A program made the translations under genes and the position numbers. From Costus lasius (lineage: Eukaryota > Streptophyta > Magnoliopsida > Zingiberales > Costaceae), in contig CM050449.1 in assembly GCA_027563935.2 (NCBI GenBank), positions 83,297,178 to 83,361,177 of the forward strand: 64,000 nt of DNA, read 5' to 3'. Of the stretch, positions 21,013 to 32,963 are shown one piece after another; the stretch's first letter is position 1; each line of letters opens with the position of its first letter. The notes under the pieces were generated by a model. That model saw nothing but the letters and a program-made list of their open reading frames with translations. It did not search any database and was not told the DNA's origin.

Positions 21013-24000
21013 CTAATGGTTGAGAAATCTCAAACCCATGTTATTACAGTGCTTCTCATGCTTCTGCTACGCCAGACGCTTGGTAAGCGGGTCAGCCAGA
21101 TTGTCGTCTGTATGAACCTTGCAGACTTTGATCTCGCCACGATCAATGATTTCCCGGATCAAGTGAAACCGTCTCTGTATGTGCTTGGACTTCTGGTGCG
21201 ACCGTGGTTCCTTTGCTTGTGCGATTGCTCCAGTGTTATCACAAAAGATAACCAAAGGATCTGCACTTGAAGGAACAACACCAAGTTCTCTCACGAACTT
21301 ACGAATCCACACTGCCTCCTTGGATGCTTCCGAGGCTGCAACATACTCGGCTTCTGTTGTGGAATCAGCAACAGTTGACTATTTGAAACTTTTCCACACC
21401 ACCGCTCCACCATTCAAGCTAAAAACATAGCCTGATTGCGATCGGAAATCATCCTGGTCCGACTGGAACGAAGCGTCAGTATATCCTTCTATACTGAGTT
21501 CTTCCTGACCACCATATATCAAGAACATATCTTTGGTCCTCCGCAGATATTTTAAAATGTTCTTGACTGCAATCCAGTGCGCCATACCTGGATTACTTTG
21601 GAACCGACTGGTCACGCTTAACCCGTAAGCGACGTCTGGGCGAGTACACAACATCGCATACATTATGGACCCAATAGCCGAAGCATAAGGCGTATTGTCC
21701 ATTTCATCTTTCTCAGTCTGTGTTTGTGGACACTGACTCATCGAAAGATTCAGACTATGTCTGACTGGAAGATATCCTCTTTTAGAATTCTCTAAATGGA
21801 ATCTCTCCAGGACTTTCTCGATGTAAGTACTCTGGCACAGCCCGAGAAGCCTCTTAGATCTATCCATGTAGATCTTCACACCTAAAACATAGGCTGCTTC
21901 TCCTAGATCTTTCATCTGAAAACATTTTCCTAACCATGCTTTAACAGCATGCAGTTCAGGAATATCGTTTCCAATGATTAAGATATCATCGACGTAGAGG
22001 ACTAGAAAAGTAATCACGCTCCCACTAAACCTCTTATATACACACGGGTCATCTTCGTTCTTGATGAAACCAAACTCAGAGATTGATTCATCAAAACGAA
22101 TATTCCAGCTTCTAGATGCTTGTTTAAGTCCATAAATGGACCTTTTTAACTTGCATATTTTATGACGATCTGCTGGATTAGTGAAACCTTCAGGTTGTGT
22201 CATATACACATCCTCATCCAGTTTTCCATTAAGGAAAGTCGTCTTCACATCCATCTGCCAGATCTCATAATCGTAATATGCTGCTATCGCGAAAAGAATC
22301 CGAATAGACTTGAACATGGCTACAGGAGAGAAAGTTTCATCATAATCTATCCCGTAGATTTGTTTGAAACCTTTTGCAACTAGCCTGCCTTTATAGGTAA
22401 CTACGTTACCATCCATGTCAATCTTCTTCTTGAAGATCCATTTACAGCCTATAGGGATTACTCCCGGAGGCGGATCAACCAAATCCCAGACTTGGTTATC
22501 TGACATGGAGTCCATCTCGGCTCACATAGCTTCAAGCCATCTAGCTGACTCCGGTCCACTGACCGCATCCGCACAAGTAAGGGGTTCATCATTATCAATG
22601 ATGTAGACTCCGTCATAGCGCTCAGGTTGTCGACGGATCCTTCCTGATCTACGCGGTTCCCGCGATATCTGAGCCTCAGGTTGCACAATAACCTGTTCTA
22701 CCGGCTCAGGCTCATCCAACTATGCTTGACTACTTTGTCCTTCCTCTGGATTCTCATCCAGTTTTATTTCTCTCCCACTGGCTTCTTGCAGAAGAAACTC
22801 CTTCTCAAGAAATATGGCCGTCCGAGCAACAAATACTTTGTTCTCTTTGGGATCGAAGAAATAATAACCCTTAGTTTCCTTAGGGTAACCGACAAAGATG
22901 CATTTCTCAGATCTGTTCTCTAGTTTCCCAGAGGCGAGCTTTTTGACATAAGCCTCGCAACCCCAGATCCTGATAAATGTCAAGCTCGGCTGTTTCCCAT
23001 ACCATAATTCATATGGCGTCTTTGAAACGGCCTTGGATGGCACTCGGTTTAGTACCTTTGCAGCTGTTTCCAGTGCAAAACCCCAAAAGGAATATGGAAG
23101 AGTAGCCTGACTCATCATAGAACGAACCATATCAAGTAACGTTCTATTTCTCCTCTCGGACACACCATTCCATTGTGGTGTTCCTGGCGGAGTGAGCTGT
23201 GAGATAATCCCACACTCTTTTAGATAGTCAGTAAACGCATGACTCAAGTATTCTCCACCTCGATCAGAACGAAGTGCCTTGATATTTCGCCCTAGCTGAT
23301 TCTGTACTTCATTTTTGAACTCTTTGAACTTGTCAAAAGATTCACTCTTATGTCTCATTAGATAGACATACCCATACCTACTGAAATCATCAGTAAAGGT
23401 AATGAAGTACGAATAGCCACCTCTGGCATGTTTACTAAATGGCCCACACACATCACTGTGTATAAGGTCAAGTAAACCTGAAGCCCTTTGACCTTTGTGA
23501 GGAAAAGGTGACTTCGTCATTTTACCCATCAAACAAGCTTTGTATGTATCAATCTCCTCATAGGAGAAAGATCCCAGCAGTCCATGATCATGCAACCGCT
23601 TAATGCGTTTCTTGTTAATATGGCCTAAACGACTATGCCATAACAAGGTGCTGTATTCAGCATACTTGGCTTTCTTAATATCAACACTTTGTATAGAACT
23701 TTCCATGTCCAACATGTATAACCCATTGTTAATTGAACCAGTTGCATAAACAATATTATCTAAAGACAAAACACACTTTGAAATATTGCATTCAAAGGCA
23801 AATCCTTTCCTGACAAGAGCAGGAATGGAGATAATATTTTTAGTAATGCTGGGAACAAAATAACAACTGTTTAGTTCTAATACAATGCCAGATGGTAATG
23901 AGATGAAATAGTCTCCTACAGCAACAGCAGCAACCCGTGCCCCGTTTCCAACGCGTAGGTCCACCTCATGCTGTCCCACCTGTCTTCTTCTCTTGAGTCC

Positions 24001-24897
24001 CTGTACATTTGAACAAATGTGAACTCCACATGCAGTGTCCAACACCCATGAAATAGAAGAAGATGAAACCATGACTTCCGTCACGTATATACCTGAGCCA
24101 GAAGCGATGCTTCCCCTCTTATCTCCTTGGAGCGCTTTACAGTCCTTTTTCCAGTGACCCAGCTGGCCACAGTGGAAACACCTGTTGTCCTTTGACCGCT
24201 TAACCTTCTATTTCAGAGCCTTGCTGTAACTCTTGACAGGGGCCTTGCCCTTCTTCCCCTTCTTCTTGTTCCTGGAAGGAACCATTAAGACAGAGGTTGA
24301 AGGCTTTCCCTTCAGAGTCTCCTCAGTTGTCAAGAGCATATTCAGCAGCTCTGCCGGAGTATAATCGATTTTGTTCATATTAAAGTTAATAATGAACGCA
24401 TCGAAAGAGGGCGGGAGAGACTGCAGAATAATGTCTACAGCAAGCTCCTGGTTGATGGTATGCCCCAGTTTCTCCAGAGCCTCCTTGTGCCCAATCATCT
24501 TGAGCACGTGAGCTCCCACTGGGCTCCCTTCAGCCAGTTTGCTCTGAAAGAAAAGCTTTGTCAGATTATAGCGTTCTGTCCTCGCCTGTGCAGCATACAG
24601 CATCTTGAGGTTCGCTATAATTTCTATAGCCGACATATCCTCATGCTGACGCTGCAGCGGTGGCGTCATAGACGCTAGCATCAGGCAAGCGACATCAATG
24701 CTATCATTGACATGCTTTTCATAGGCATCACGAACCGCCCTTGCGGCGTTCGCAGCGGGTTGAGGCGGCACAGCCGTCTCGAGGACATACAGTTTCCTCT
24801 CTGCCTTAAGAACAATCTTAAGGTGTCCGAACTAGTCTGAGAAGTTTGGCCCAGCAAACTTCTCCCTTTCCAGTAGGGATCGCACATTGAAGCTCAT
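21013..24897 (-). pseudogene. Cop-6 left unit gag-pol, six premature stops
   Basis: A full-length copia polyprotein region with domains in the order capsid, zinc knuckle, protease (D-T-A), integrase, reverse transcriptase (Y-V-D-D) and RNase H, from ATG 24897 to the normal stop 21013-21015. In-frame stops occur at 24832 (expected Trp), 24208, 22720, 21379 and 21067 (each expected Gln, CAG in a sister copy) and 22522 (expected Arg, CGA in Cop-7). The last is shared with the right unit and so predates the duplication or came from a common parent. There is no frameshift that I can see. The protein would not be made, although most motifs remain readable. Confidence 0.92.
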
Positions 24898-25533
24898 GGT
24901 GTTCGTTGCTGCAGGAATCTACAACAATGCAAGAACAGCAAGGTCAGTATCAATGTTTAGAATCAATCCAGGACTTAAGAAAGATTCTTTTCTCACTATT
25001 TTATCTGACTGAAAAATCCATTAAAACAGTCCGAAAGAGTAACACTCTTTTAGTGAGATGGGATCCAGATTTCATACTTGGTCTCCGCGTCCCGCTCAGG
25101 CGAGATAAGATGCACAGAGAGTACAAGCACTAATCTCTGGTAGGCAGTCCCTGCCAATCGCCAACCCGTGTGATTCCCCTTCATCTGGGCAATCCAGCAG
25201 ACTGTGCCAACTGAGTTGGTACAACACAGTCTCTGATCCCACAGATGGCTGCCTCCATGTGCTACCATATGCTCCACACATGTAGCCTACATGGTCAAGC
25301 TGACCCGACCTACTCCCTGGACCACCACGTGCTATGCTGAGCAAGGAGAAGCGATAAATCCCTTCTCTGTAACACGCAGGTGAAATCACACACCGTCTGA
25401 AGATAGATGGACGTGCCCACTGAGTGGGTTCAACACGGCTCCAACGATAGTCAGAACAGTGAGGTTTCGCGTCAGAAGGCATTACGTGCTTGATATTTTA
25501 GCGTTGGATTTTAACGGTCTTTTATCTTCTTAC
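24898..25533 (-). other. Cop-6 left unit leader, gag-proximal part
   Basis: Leader sequence up to the Cop-7 insertion. It continues at 34701-35144 and 36832-37593 after removal of Cop-7 and the solo LTR. Three stem-loops lie at 25091-25104, 25207-25219 and 25426-25438. Confidence 0.88.
25529..25533. repeat. Target-site duplication CTTAC, left copy (Cop-7)
   Basis: CTTAC before the Cop-7 5' LTR, repeated at 34696-34700 directly after its 3' LTR. The undisturbed sequence is seen in the Cop-6 right unit near 43800. Confidence 0.95.
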
Positions 25534-27265
25534 TGTTGGGGTATGCCCTTAAGGCTAATGTTTGAGGCCTTTGGGATTGTAAAAGTATCATGTAATAAAC
25601 TCTTATGTTTATAAAGGCATGGTTATTATTCAGGTTGTTACCTTGTCTGCTGTAATAAGAGTACTACTAAATAATGTCTCAAAGCTGTTCAGCTAGGCTG
25701 ACATGCTATAAAGTCCTTAGTCGATATATCTTGGTGAACATGAGACAACCTTGATATGATTGAGACTAACATGTGTTCTAATCTTATAGGATGCTTCGAG
25801 CATGGAATAAGATGTAGACTCGTGGGTACATTGGATGTACTGGACAGACCCTACTAGGATATTCAATTGCTTGTCACAATGTGAATAATCCTTGTATGCT
25901 ACAAGTGGCACATGTCCTTTGACTTGAGATCACTTGTGTTTCTAAATGATGAATGTCATTGTTTTGAGGTAGTTCAATATCATTTGAAATATAATGATTA
26001 TAGACTATCTTGGATGATGATCAAGAGTCAGGTTAGGACACTAGTGATAGATACAGGATTGCCATCTCCTTGTTCAAGGAGTGTGATGTTCTAATGGGGC
26101 CCCCCTTAGATGAGATGATTGAGATAGTGTATGGCCATACCCAGATGACTATGTTCATCTGATCTGATCATGCTCATCATATTGGAGTTACAAGCTTGAC
26201 CCGCTTGTCCAATAAGAACATCCAGTGGCAAAGGACACATGCATGCCTTGTGAAGTTGATTCACACTTGTGCTGTGGTTTGGGAGTAGTCTTGGAAGACT
26301 CTTTCCTTTATATCGGGAGATAGTGATGTGTTGCTAGATACCCCTCACTGATCGTGATAACGTGAGTTATCGTTACCGACATTTAAAGGAAACCCTCAGG
26401 GTCGCACAAATTGATGATATGGCTTACTTGAGTCAGATCGTGTGGACTGAATTGTTTGGGTTCAGTTTAAAGGGGTTTAATCTCTGATTGTAAGTGAGAT
26501 CTGGTCTGATCATGTTTGATTGATTAGGGCTTGAGATTGGTAAGCTTTGATCGAGAGAGATGATGCTTGATCGGTGAGATCAGAAGCATCAGGAGATGAA
26601 TGGTTAGATCTGAAACCTTAGGGTTTACTATGGTCTAGACCAATTGGCTTGAGCTATTTCGGTTTGGTTCATAAACCAAATGCGATTGGAACATGTTGGC
26701 TTGAACCGGTTCACAAAGGTGAACATTTGGTTCAATGCTAATATGCGTTTTGGGTTGAAGTAAGCGCATGGCTTGATGATCATCCATTTATGGAAAGTCA
26801 TCAAGGCCGGTTTCTCAAAAACGCCAAAACGCATATGTGTTCTTGACTTCACTTCAACGCTTTGCTCTCGGTTGGGCGAGAGGTTGACGAAGAGAAGTGT
26901 TTTGCAAGAGGAGCTCTCGGCCAAAAAAGGGAATCGTCTCTTCATCCCCTTCCATACGGCAAGGACCCTTGAAGATTCTTGCTAGCACAAGTACCACAAG
27001 GGGTAGGCGATCTTCATCGAGTGTGTGTTCATTTTGGAGGAGATCTAAGTTGCTCTCTTCTTCCAAGCCGACCTCCAAGCCAATGGCGTTGGTATGAATC
27101 TCCCTCTTGATTCAATCAATTTATCATAGTTGATTATATGAGCATGTATGCGATTGCATTGAAGAAACCCTAGCAAACTTGCATGCGCCCCCTACCTTAG
27201 GGTTTCGGCCCCCCTCTTGAAAGGGGTTTTATCCGCTTGCGCTCCCCCATGAAGGGGACTCTTCA
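25534..27265 (+). repeat. Cop-7 5' LTR (1732 bp)
   Basis: TGTTGGGGTATGCCC..GGGGACTCTTCA. The two-hairpin motif is at 26322-26371. A U5 hairpin CCCCT/AGGGG lies at 27211-27226. Antisense frames of about 105 and 74 codons occur in both LTRs but show no protein domain. Confidence 0.96.
26322..26371 (+). other. Two-hairpin LTR motif in Cop-7
   Basis: AGTGA..TCACT (26322-26349) then GATAAC-GTGA-GTTATC (26356-26371), about 790 bp from the LTR start. The same distance is kept to within about 50 bp in the other LTR families. Confidence 0.65.
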
Positions 27266-27279
27266 ATTGGTATCAGAGC
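27266..27279 (+). promoter_or_regulatory. Cop-7 primer-binding site
   Basis: ATTGGTATCAGAGC immediately after the LTR, complementary to the initiator tRNA-Met 3' end. It is the start point of minus-strand DNA synthesis. Confidence 0.95.
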
Positions 27280-29058
27280 TAGGATCCTATATGGTCATAT
27301 GATTGCTATGTTTGGTGATCCTTGTTTGCGCTTATGATCTAAATTTTCTCTTCATGCGATAATACTAGTAGAAAGTATTTTGTTGGCGCATATATGAGAT
27401 GTTTTTGGTGGCGCATGTGTAAGGTTAATTTTGTTGATGCATGTATAGTGCTTACATTGTTGCGCATGTTACATGTTTTTGTTTCATCAAAACTTTACTT
27501 GCGCGCCTCTAACTAGATCTAAGCCGCACCTGCAATAAACCCTTAGACGGGTTGATAGGGTTGAAAGCATCATCTAGTTTAGATCAACCTAGTCTGATCA
27601 GACCATCTGACAGCCTAGATGGGTCGACCAGATAGCACCTGTGCGCATGCACGTGGTGGCTATAGGTCGATTGCATCACAGGCGTGTAGCGAGGTCTGGT
27701 TGAGACACCCTGTGAACACACATGAGTTAGGCCCGGGGTCACACCCGCTAGCCAGATCTCATGTTGGTTGTTCAGCCCTTGGCGCATGCATGGTTGACCA
27801 TTAGGTCAACGCAAGTCAGTTAAGACTTGGTGCATGCAAAGGGTATGGATCTAACAAGATAAGATGAGTGGATCCCTATCAATGGACCGTTGTAAGGTTG
27901 TAGGGCACATAAGACAAGTAAAATTGATTCCAATGGGATTTCGAAAAATTTTATTTTGTCTATGGATCACATGTTAATTGATTGATGCCATGATGCCTGT
28001 TTATTTAATCTTATGTGGGTTGCCCTTAATGTGTGCTGTGCTGGGGCCTGCGAGCCTGGTAAATTATTATTTTTGTGATCTGCGAATCACATTCTTAATT
28101 AATTAATTGTATAATTGACCTGCGAGTCAAGCTTGTCTAGATAGATCAAAATGTATTTTGATTAGACAAGAGCACAGAGCACAATTACAGTGGCGCATGC
28201 AGCTGGTGGGCGCACCTGAGCTGCAGAGGGCGCTTATGCCCTGGTCTGGGCCAGATGAGAGGCAACAAGACCCAAGAAGCAAGTGAAGACTTAAGATAAC
28301 TTAAGGTCTTACTTAGGGTCAATGGGCTTTTACCACATAAGATCCATGCTTTCTTTTTATTGTTTATATAATTAGAACTGCATGAGTTTATCTTCTGCTA
28401 TCACCATAGGAATTGCATGATAGTGAAGAAGATAAAAGGACCGTTAAAATCCAACGCTAACATATCAAGCTCGTAAGCCTTCTGACGCGAAACCTCACTG
28501 TTCTGATTATCGTTGGAGCCGTGTTGTACCCACTCAGTGGGCACGTCCATCTATCTTCAGACGGTGCGGGATTTCACCTGCGTGTTACAGAGAAGGGATT
28601 TATCGCTTCTCGTTGCTCAGCATAGCACGTGGTGGTCCAGGGAGTAGGTCGGGTCAGCTTGACCATGTAGGCTACATATGTGGCGCATATGGTAGCACAT
28701 GGAGGCAGCCATCTGCGGGGTCAGAGATTGTGTTGTACCAACTCAGTTGGCACAGTCTGCTAGATTGCCCAGATGAAGGGGAATCGCACGGGTTGGCGAT
28801 TGGCTGGGACAGCCTACTAGAAATTAATGCTTGTCATCTCTGTGCATCTTATCTCGCCTGAGCGGGACGCGGAGACCAAGTATGAAATCTGGATCCCATC
28901 TCACTAAAAGAGTGATACTCTTTCGGACTGTTTACTGGATTTTTCAGTCAGACAAAATAGTGAGAAAAGAATCTTTCTTAAGTCCTGGATTGATTCTGAA
29001 CATTGATACTGACCTTGCTGTTCTTGCATTGTTGTAGATTCCTGCAGCAACGAACACC
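27280..29058 (+). other. Cop-7 leader
   Basis: 1.8 kb of untranslated leader. Three stem-loops are at 28529-28866. Frames of 60-80 codons here are not conserved in the sister leaders. Confidence 0.85.
28529..28866 (+). other. Cop-7 leader: three conserved stem-loops
   Basis: CCCAC-TCA-GTGGG (28529-28541), CCAAC-TCA-GTTGG (28738-28750) and CTCGC-CTGA-GCGGG (28853-28866, one U-G pair). The last lies about 190 bases before the gag ATG. Confidence 0.65.
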
Positions 29059-32000
29059 ATGAGCTTCAATGTGCGATCCCTACTGGAAAGGGAGAAGTTT
29101 GCCGGGCCGAACTTCTCTGACTGGTTCGGACACCTTAAGATCGTTCTTAAGGCAGAGAGGAAACTGTATGTCCTCAAGACGGCAGTGCCGCCTCAACCCG
29201 CTGCGAACGCCGCAAGGGCGGTTCGTGATGCCTATGAAAAGCACGACAATGATAGCATTGATGTCGCTTGCCTGATGCTAGCGTCTATGACGCCACCGCT
29301 GCAGCGTCAGCATGAGGATATGTCGGCTATAGAAATTATAACGAACCTCAAGATGCTGTATGCTGCACAGGCGAGGACAGAACGCTATAATCTGACAAAG
29401 CTCTTCTTTTAGAGCAAACTGGCTGAAGGGAGCCCAGTGGGAGCTCACGTGCTCAAGATGATTGGGCACAAGGAGGCTCTGGAAAAACTAGGGCATACCA
29501 TCAACCAGGAGCTTGCTGTGGATATTATTCTGCAGTCTCTCCCGCCCTCTTTCGATGCGTTCATCATTAACTTTAATATGAACAAAATCGATTGTACTCC
29601 GGCAGAGCTGCTGAATATGCTCTTGACAACTGAGGAGACTCTGAAGGGAAAGCCTTCAACCTCTGTCTTAATGGTTCCTTCCAGGAACAAGAAGAAGGGG
29701 AAGAAGGGCAAGGCCCCTGTCAAGAGTTACAGCAAGGCTCTGAAACAGAAGGTTAAGCGGTCGAAGGACAACAGGTGTTTCCATTGTGGCCAGCTGGGTC
29801 ACTAGAAAAAGGACTGCAAAGCGCTCCAAGGAGATAAGAGGGGAAGCATCGCTTCTGGCTCAGGTATATATGTGACTGAGGTCATGTTATCTTCTTCTTC
29901 TATTTCATGGGTGTTGGACACTGCATGTGGAGTTCACATTTGTTCAAATGTACAGGAACTCAAGAGAAGAAGACAGGTGGGACAGCATGAGGTAGACCTA
30001 CGCGTTGGAAACGGGGCACGGGTTGCTGCTGTTGCTGTAGGAGACTATTTCATTTCTTTACCATCTGGCATTGTACTGGAATTAAACAATTGTTATTTTG
30101 TACCGAGTATCACTAAAAATATTATCTCTATTCCTGCTCTTGTCAGGAAAGGATTTGCCTTTGAATGCAATATTTCAAAGTGTATTTTATCTTGTGATAA
30201 TATTGTTTATGCAACTGGTTCAATTAACAATGGGTTATTCATGTTGGACATGGAAAGTTCTATACAAAACATTGATAATAAGAAAGCCAAGAATGCTGAT
30301 GACAGCACCTTGCTATGGCATAGTCGTTTAGGCCATATAAACGAGAAACGCATTAAGCGGTTGCATGATCATGGACTGCTGGGATCATTCTCCTATGAGG
30401 AGATTGATACATGCAAAGCTTGTTTGATGGGTAAAATGACGAAGTCACCTTTTCCTCACAAAGGTCAAAGGGCTTCAGGTTTACTTGACCTTATACACAG
30501 TGATGTGTGTGGGCCATTTAGTAAACATGCCAGAGGTGGCTATCAGTACTTCATTACCTTTACTGATGATTTCAGTAGGTATGGTTATGTCTATCTGATG
30601 AGACATAAAAATGAATCTTTTGACAAGTTCAAAGAGTTCAAGAATGAAGTACAAAATCAGCTAGGCCGAAATATCAAGACACTTCGTTCTGATCGAGGTG
30701 GAGAATACTTGAGTCATGCGTTTACTGACTATTTGAAGGAGTGTGAGATTATCTCACAGCTCACTCCGCCAGGAACACCGCAATGGAATGGTGTGTCCGA
30801 GAGGAGAAATAGAACGTTGCTTGATATGGTTCGTTCTATGATGAGTCAGGCTACTCTTCCATATTCCTTTTGGGGATTTGCGCTGGAAATAGCTGCAAAG
30901 GTACTAAACCGAGTGCCATCCAAGGCAGTTTCTAAAACGCCATATGACTTATGGTATGGGAAACAGCCGAGCTTGACATTTATCAGGATCTGGGGCTGCG
31001 ATGCTTATGTCAAAAAGCTCGCCTCTGGGAAACTAGAGAGCAGATCTGAGAAATGTGTCTTTGTCGGTTACCCTAAGGAAACTAAGGGTTATTATTTCTA
31101 CGACCCCAAAGAGAACAAAGTATTTGTTGCTCGGACGGCCATATTTCTTGAGAAGGAGTTTCTTCTGCAAGAGGCCAGTGGGAGAGAAATAAAGCTGGAT
31201 GAGAATCCAGAGGAAGGACAAAGTAGTCAAGCACAATTGGATGAGCCTGAGCCGATGGATCAGGTTATTGAACAACCTGAGGCTCAGATATCACGGGAAC
31301 CGCGTAGATCGGGAAGGATCCGTCGTCAGCCTGAGCGCTATGACGGAGTCTACATCATTGATAATGATGAACCCCTCACTTATGCGGATGCGGTCAGTGG
31401 ACCGGAGTCAGCTAGATGGCTTGAAGCTATGCGAGCCGAGATGGACTCCATGTCAGATAACCAGGTCTGGGATTTGGTTGATCCGCCTCCGGGAGTAATC
31501 CCTATAGGCTGTAAATGGATCTTCAAGAAGAAGATTGACATGGATGGTAACATAGTTACCTATAAAGGCAGGCTAGTTGCGAAAGGTTTCAAACAAATCT
31601 ACGGGATAGATTATGATGAAACTTTCTCACCTGTAGCTATGTTTAAGTCTATTCGGATTCTTTTCGCAATAGCTGCATATTACGATTATGAGATCTGGCA
31701 GATGGATGTGAAAACAGCTTTCCTTAATGGAAATCTGGATGAGGATGTGTATATGACACAACCGGAAGGTTTCACTAATCCAGCAGATCGTCATAAAATA
31801 TGCAAGTTAAAGAAGTCTATTTATGGACTTAAACAAGCATCAAGAAGCTGGAATATTCGTTTTGATAAATCAATCTCTGAGTTTGGTTTCATCAAGATCG
31901 AGGATGACCCGTGTGTATATAAGAGGTTTAGTGGGAGCGTGATTACATTCCTAGTCCTCTACGTCGATGACATCTTGATCATTGGAAACGATATTCCTGA

Positions 32001-32943
32001 ACTGCATGCTGTTAAAGCATGGTTAGGAAAATGTTTCCAGATGAAAGATCTAGGAGAAGCAGCCTATGTGTTAGGTGTGAAGATCTACAGGGATAGATCT
32101 AAGAGGCTTCTCGGGCTGTGCCAGAGTACTTACATCGATAAGGTCCTGGAAAGATTCCATTTAGAGAATTCTAAAAGGGGACATCTTCCAGTCAGACATG
32201 GTCTGAATCTTTCGAAGAGTCAGTGTCCACAAACACAGACTGAGAAAGATGAAATGGACAATACGCCTTATGCTTCGGCTATTGGGTCCATTATGTATGC
32301 GATGTTGTGTACTCGCCCAGACGTCGCTTACGGGTTAAGCGTGACCAGTCGTTTCCAAAGTAATCCAGGACAGGCACACTGGATTGCAGTCAAGAACATC
32401 TTAAAATATCTGCGGAGGACCAAAGATATGTTCTTGATATATGGTGGTCAGGAAGAACTCAGTATTGAAGGATATACTGACGCTTCGTTCCAGTCGGACC
32501 AGGATGATTTCCGATCGCAATCAGGCTATGTTTTTAGCTTGAATGGAGGTGCTGTGGTGTGGAAAAGTTTCAAACAGTCAACTGTTGCTGATTCCACAAC
32601 AGAAGCCGAGTATGTTACAGCCTCGGAAGCATCCAAGGAGGCAGTGTGGATTCGTAAGTTCGTGAGAGAACTTGGTGTTGTTCCTTCGAGTGCAGATCCT
32701 TTGGTTATCTTCTGTGATAACACTGGAGCCATCGCACAAGCAAAGGAACCACGGTCGCACCAGAAGTCCAAGCACATACAGAGACGGTTTCACTTGATCC
32801 GGGAGATCATTGATCGTGGCGAGATCAAAATCTGCAAGGTTCATACAGACGACAATCTGGCTGACCCGCTTACCAAGCCTCTGGCGCAGCAGAAGCATGA
32901 GAAGCACTGTAATAATATGGGTTTGAGATTTCTCAACCATTAG
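29059..32943 (+). pseudogene. Cop-7 gag-pol polyprotein, two nonsense codons in gag
   Basis: One continuous frame of 1294 codons from ATG 29059 to TAG 32941-32943, broken only by TAG at codon 118 (29410-29412, CAG in sister copies) and TAG at codon 249 (29803-29805), the Trp inside the zinc knuckle C240-x2-C243-x4-H248-x4-C253. Downstream all catalytic motifs are present: protease D287-T-A; integrase zinc finger from H421; integrase D482, D545, E581 (D,D-35-E spacing); reverse transcriptase Y-V-D-D at 968-971; RNase H D1141 and D1220. Normally the protein assembles into particles, copies the RNA and integrates the cDNA. The 3' 1023 codons after Met272 are fully open. Gag as it stands cannot be translated through, so movement would need readthrough or help from another copy. 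Lineage looks Angela/Tork, moderate confidence. Confidence 0.94.
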
Positions 32944-32948
32944 ATTAA

Positions 32949-32963
32949 GTGCAAGTGGGAGAT
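32949..32963 (+). promoter_or_regulatory. Cop-7 polypurine tract
   Basis: GTGCAAGTGGGAGAT immediately before the 3' LTR, the plus-strand primer site. Confidence 0.92.

Noticed and set aside
26628..26945. 105-codon antisense frame in the Cop-7 LTRs, repeated at 34058-34375
   Set aside because: It is repeated only because the LTR is repeated. It lies opposite the element's sense strand, has no recognisable domain and is not kept open in the Cop-1 or Cop-6 LTRs.
29872..32943. The 1023-codon frame of Cop-7 as an independent intact gene
   Set aside because: It is the downstream part of one gag-pol frame that begins at 29059 and is interrupted by two stops. Met272 is an internal residue before the protease.
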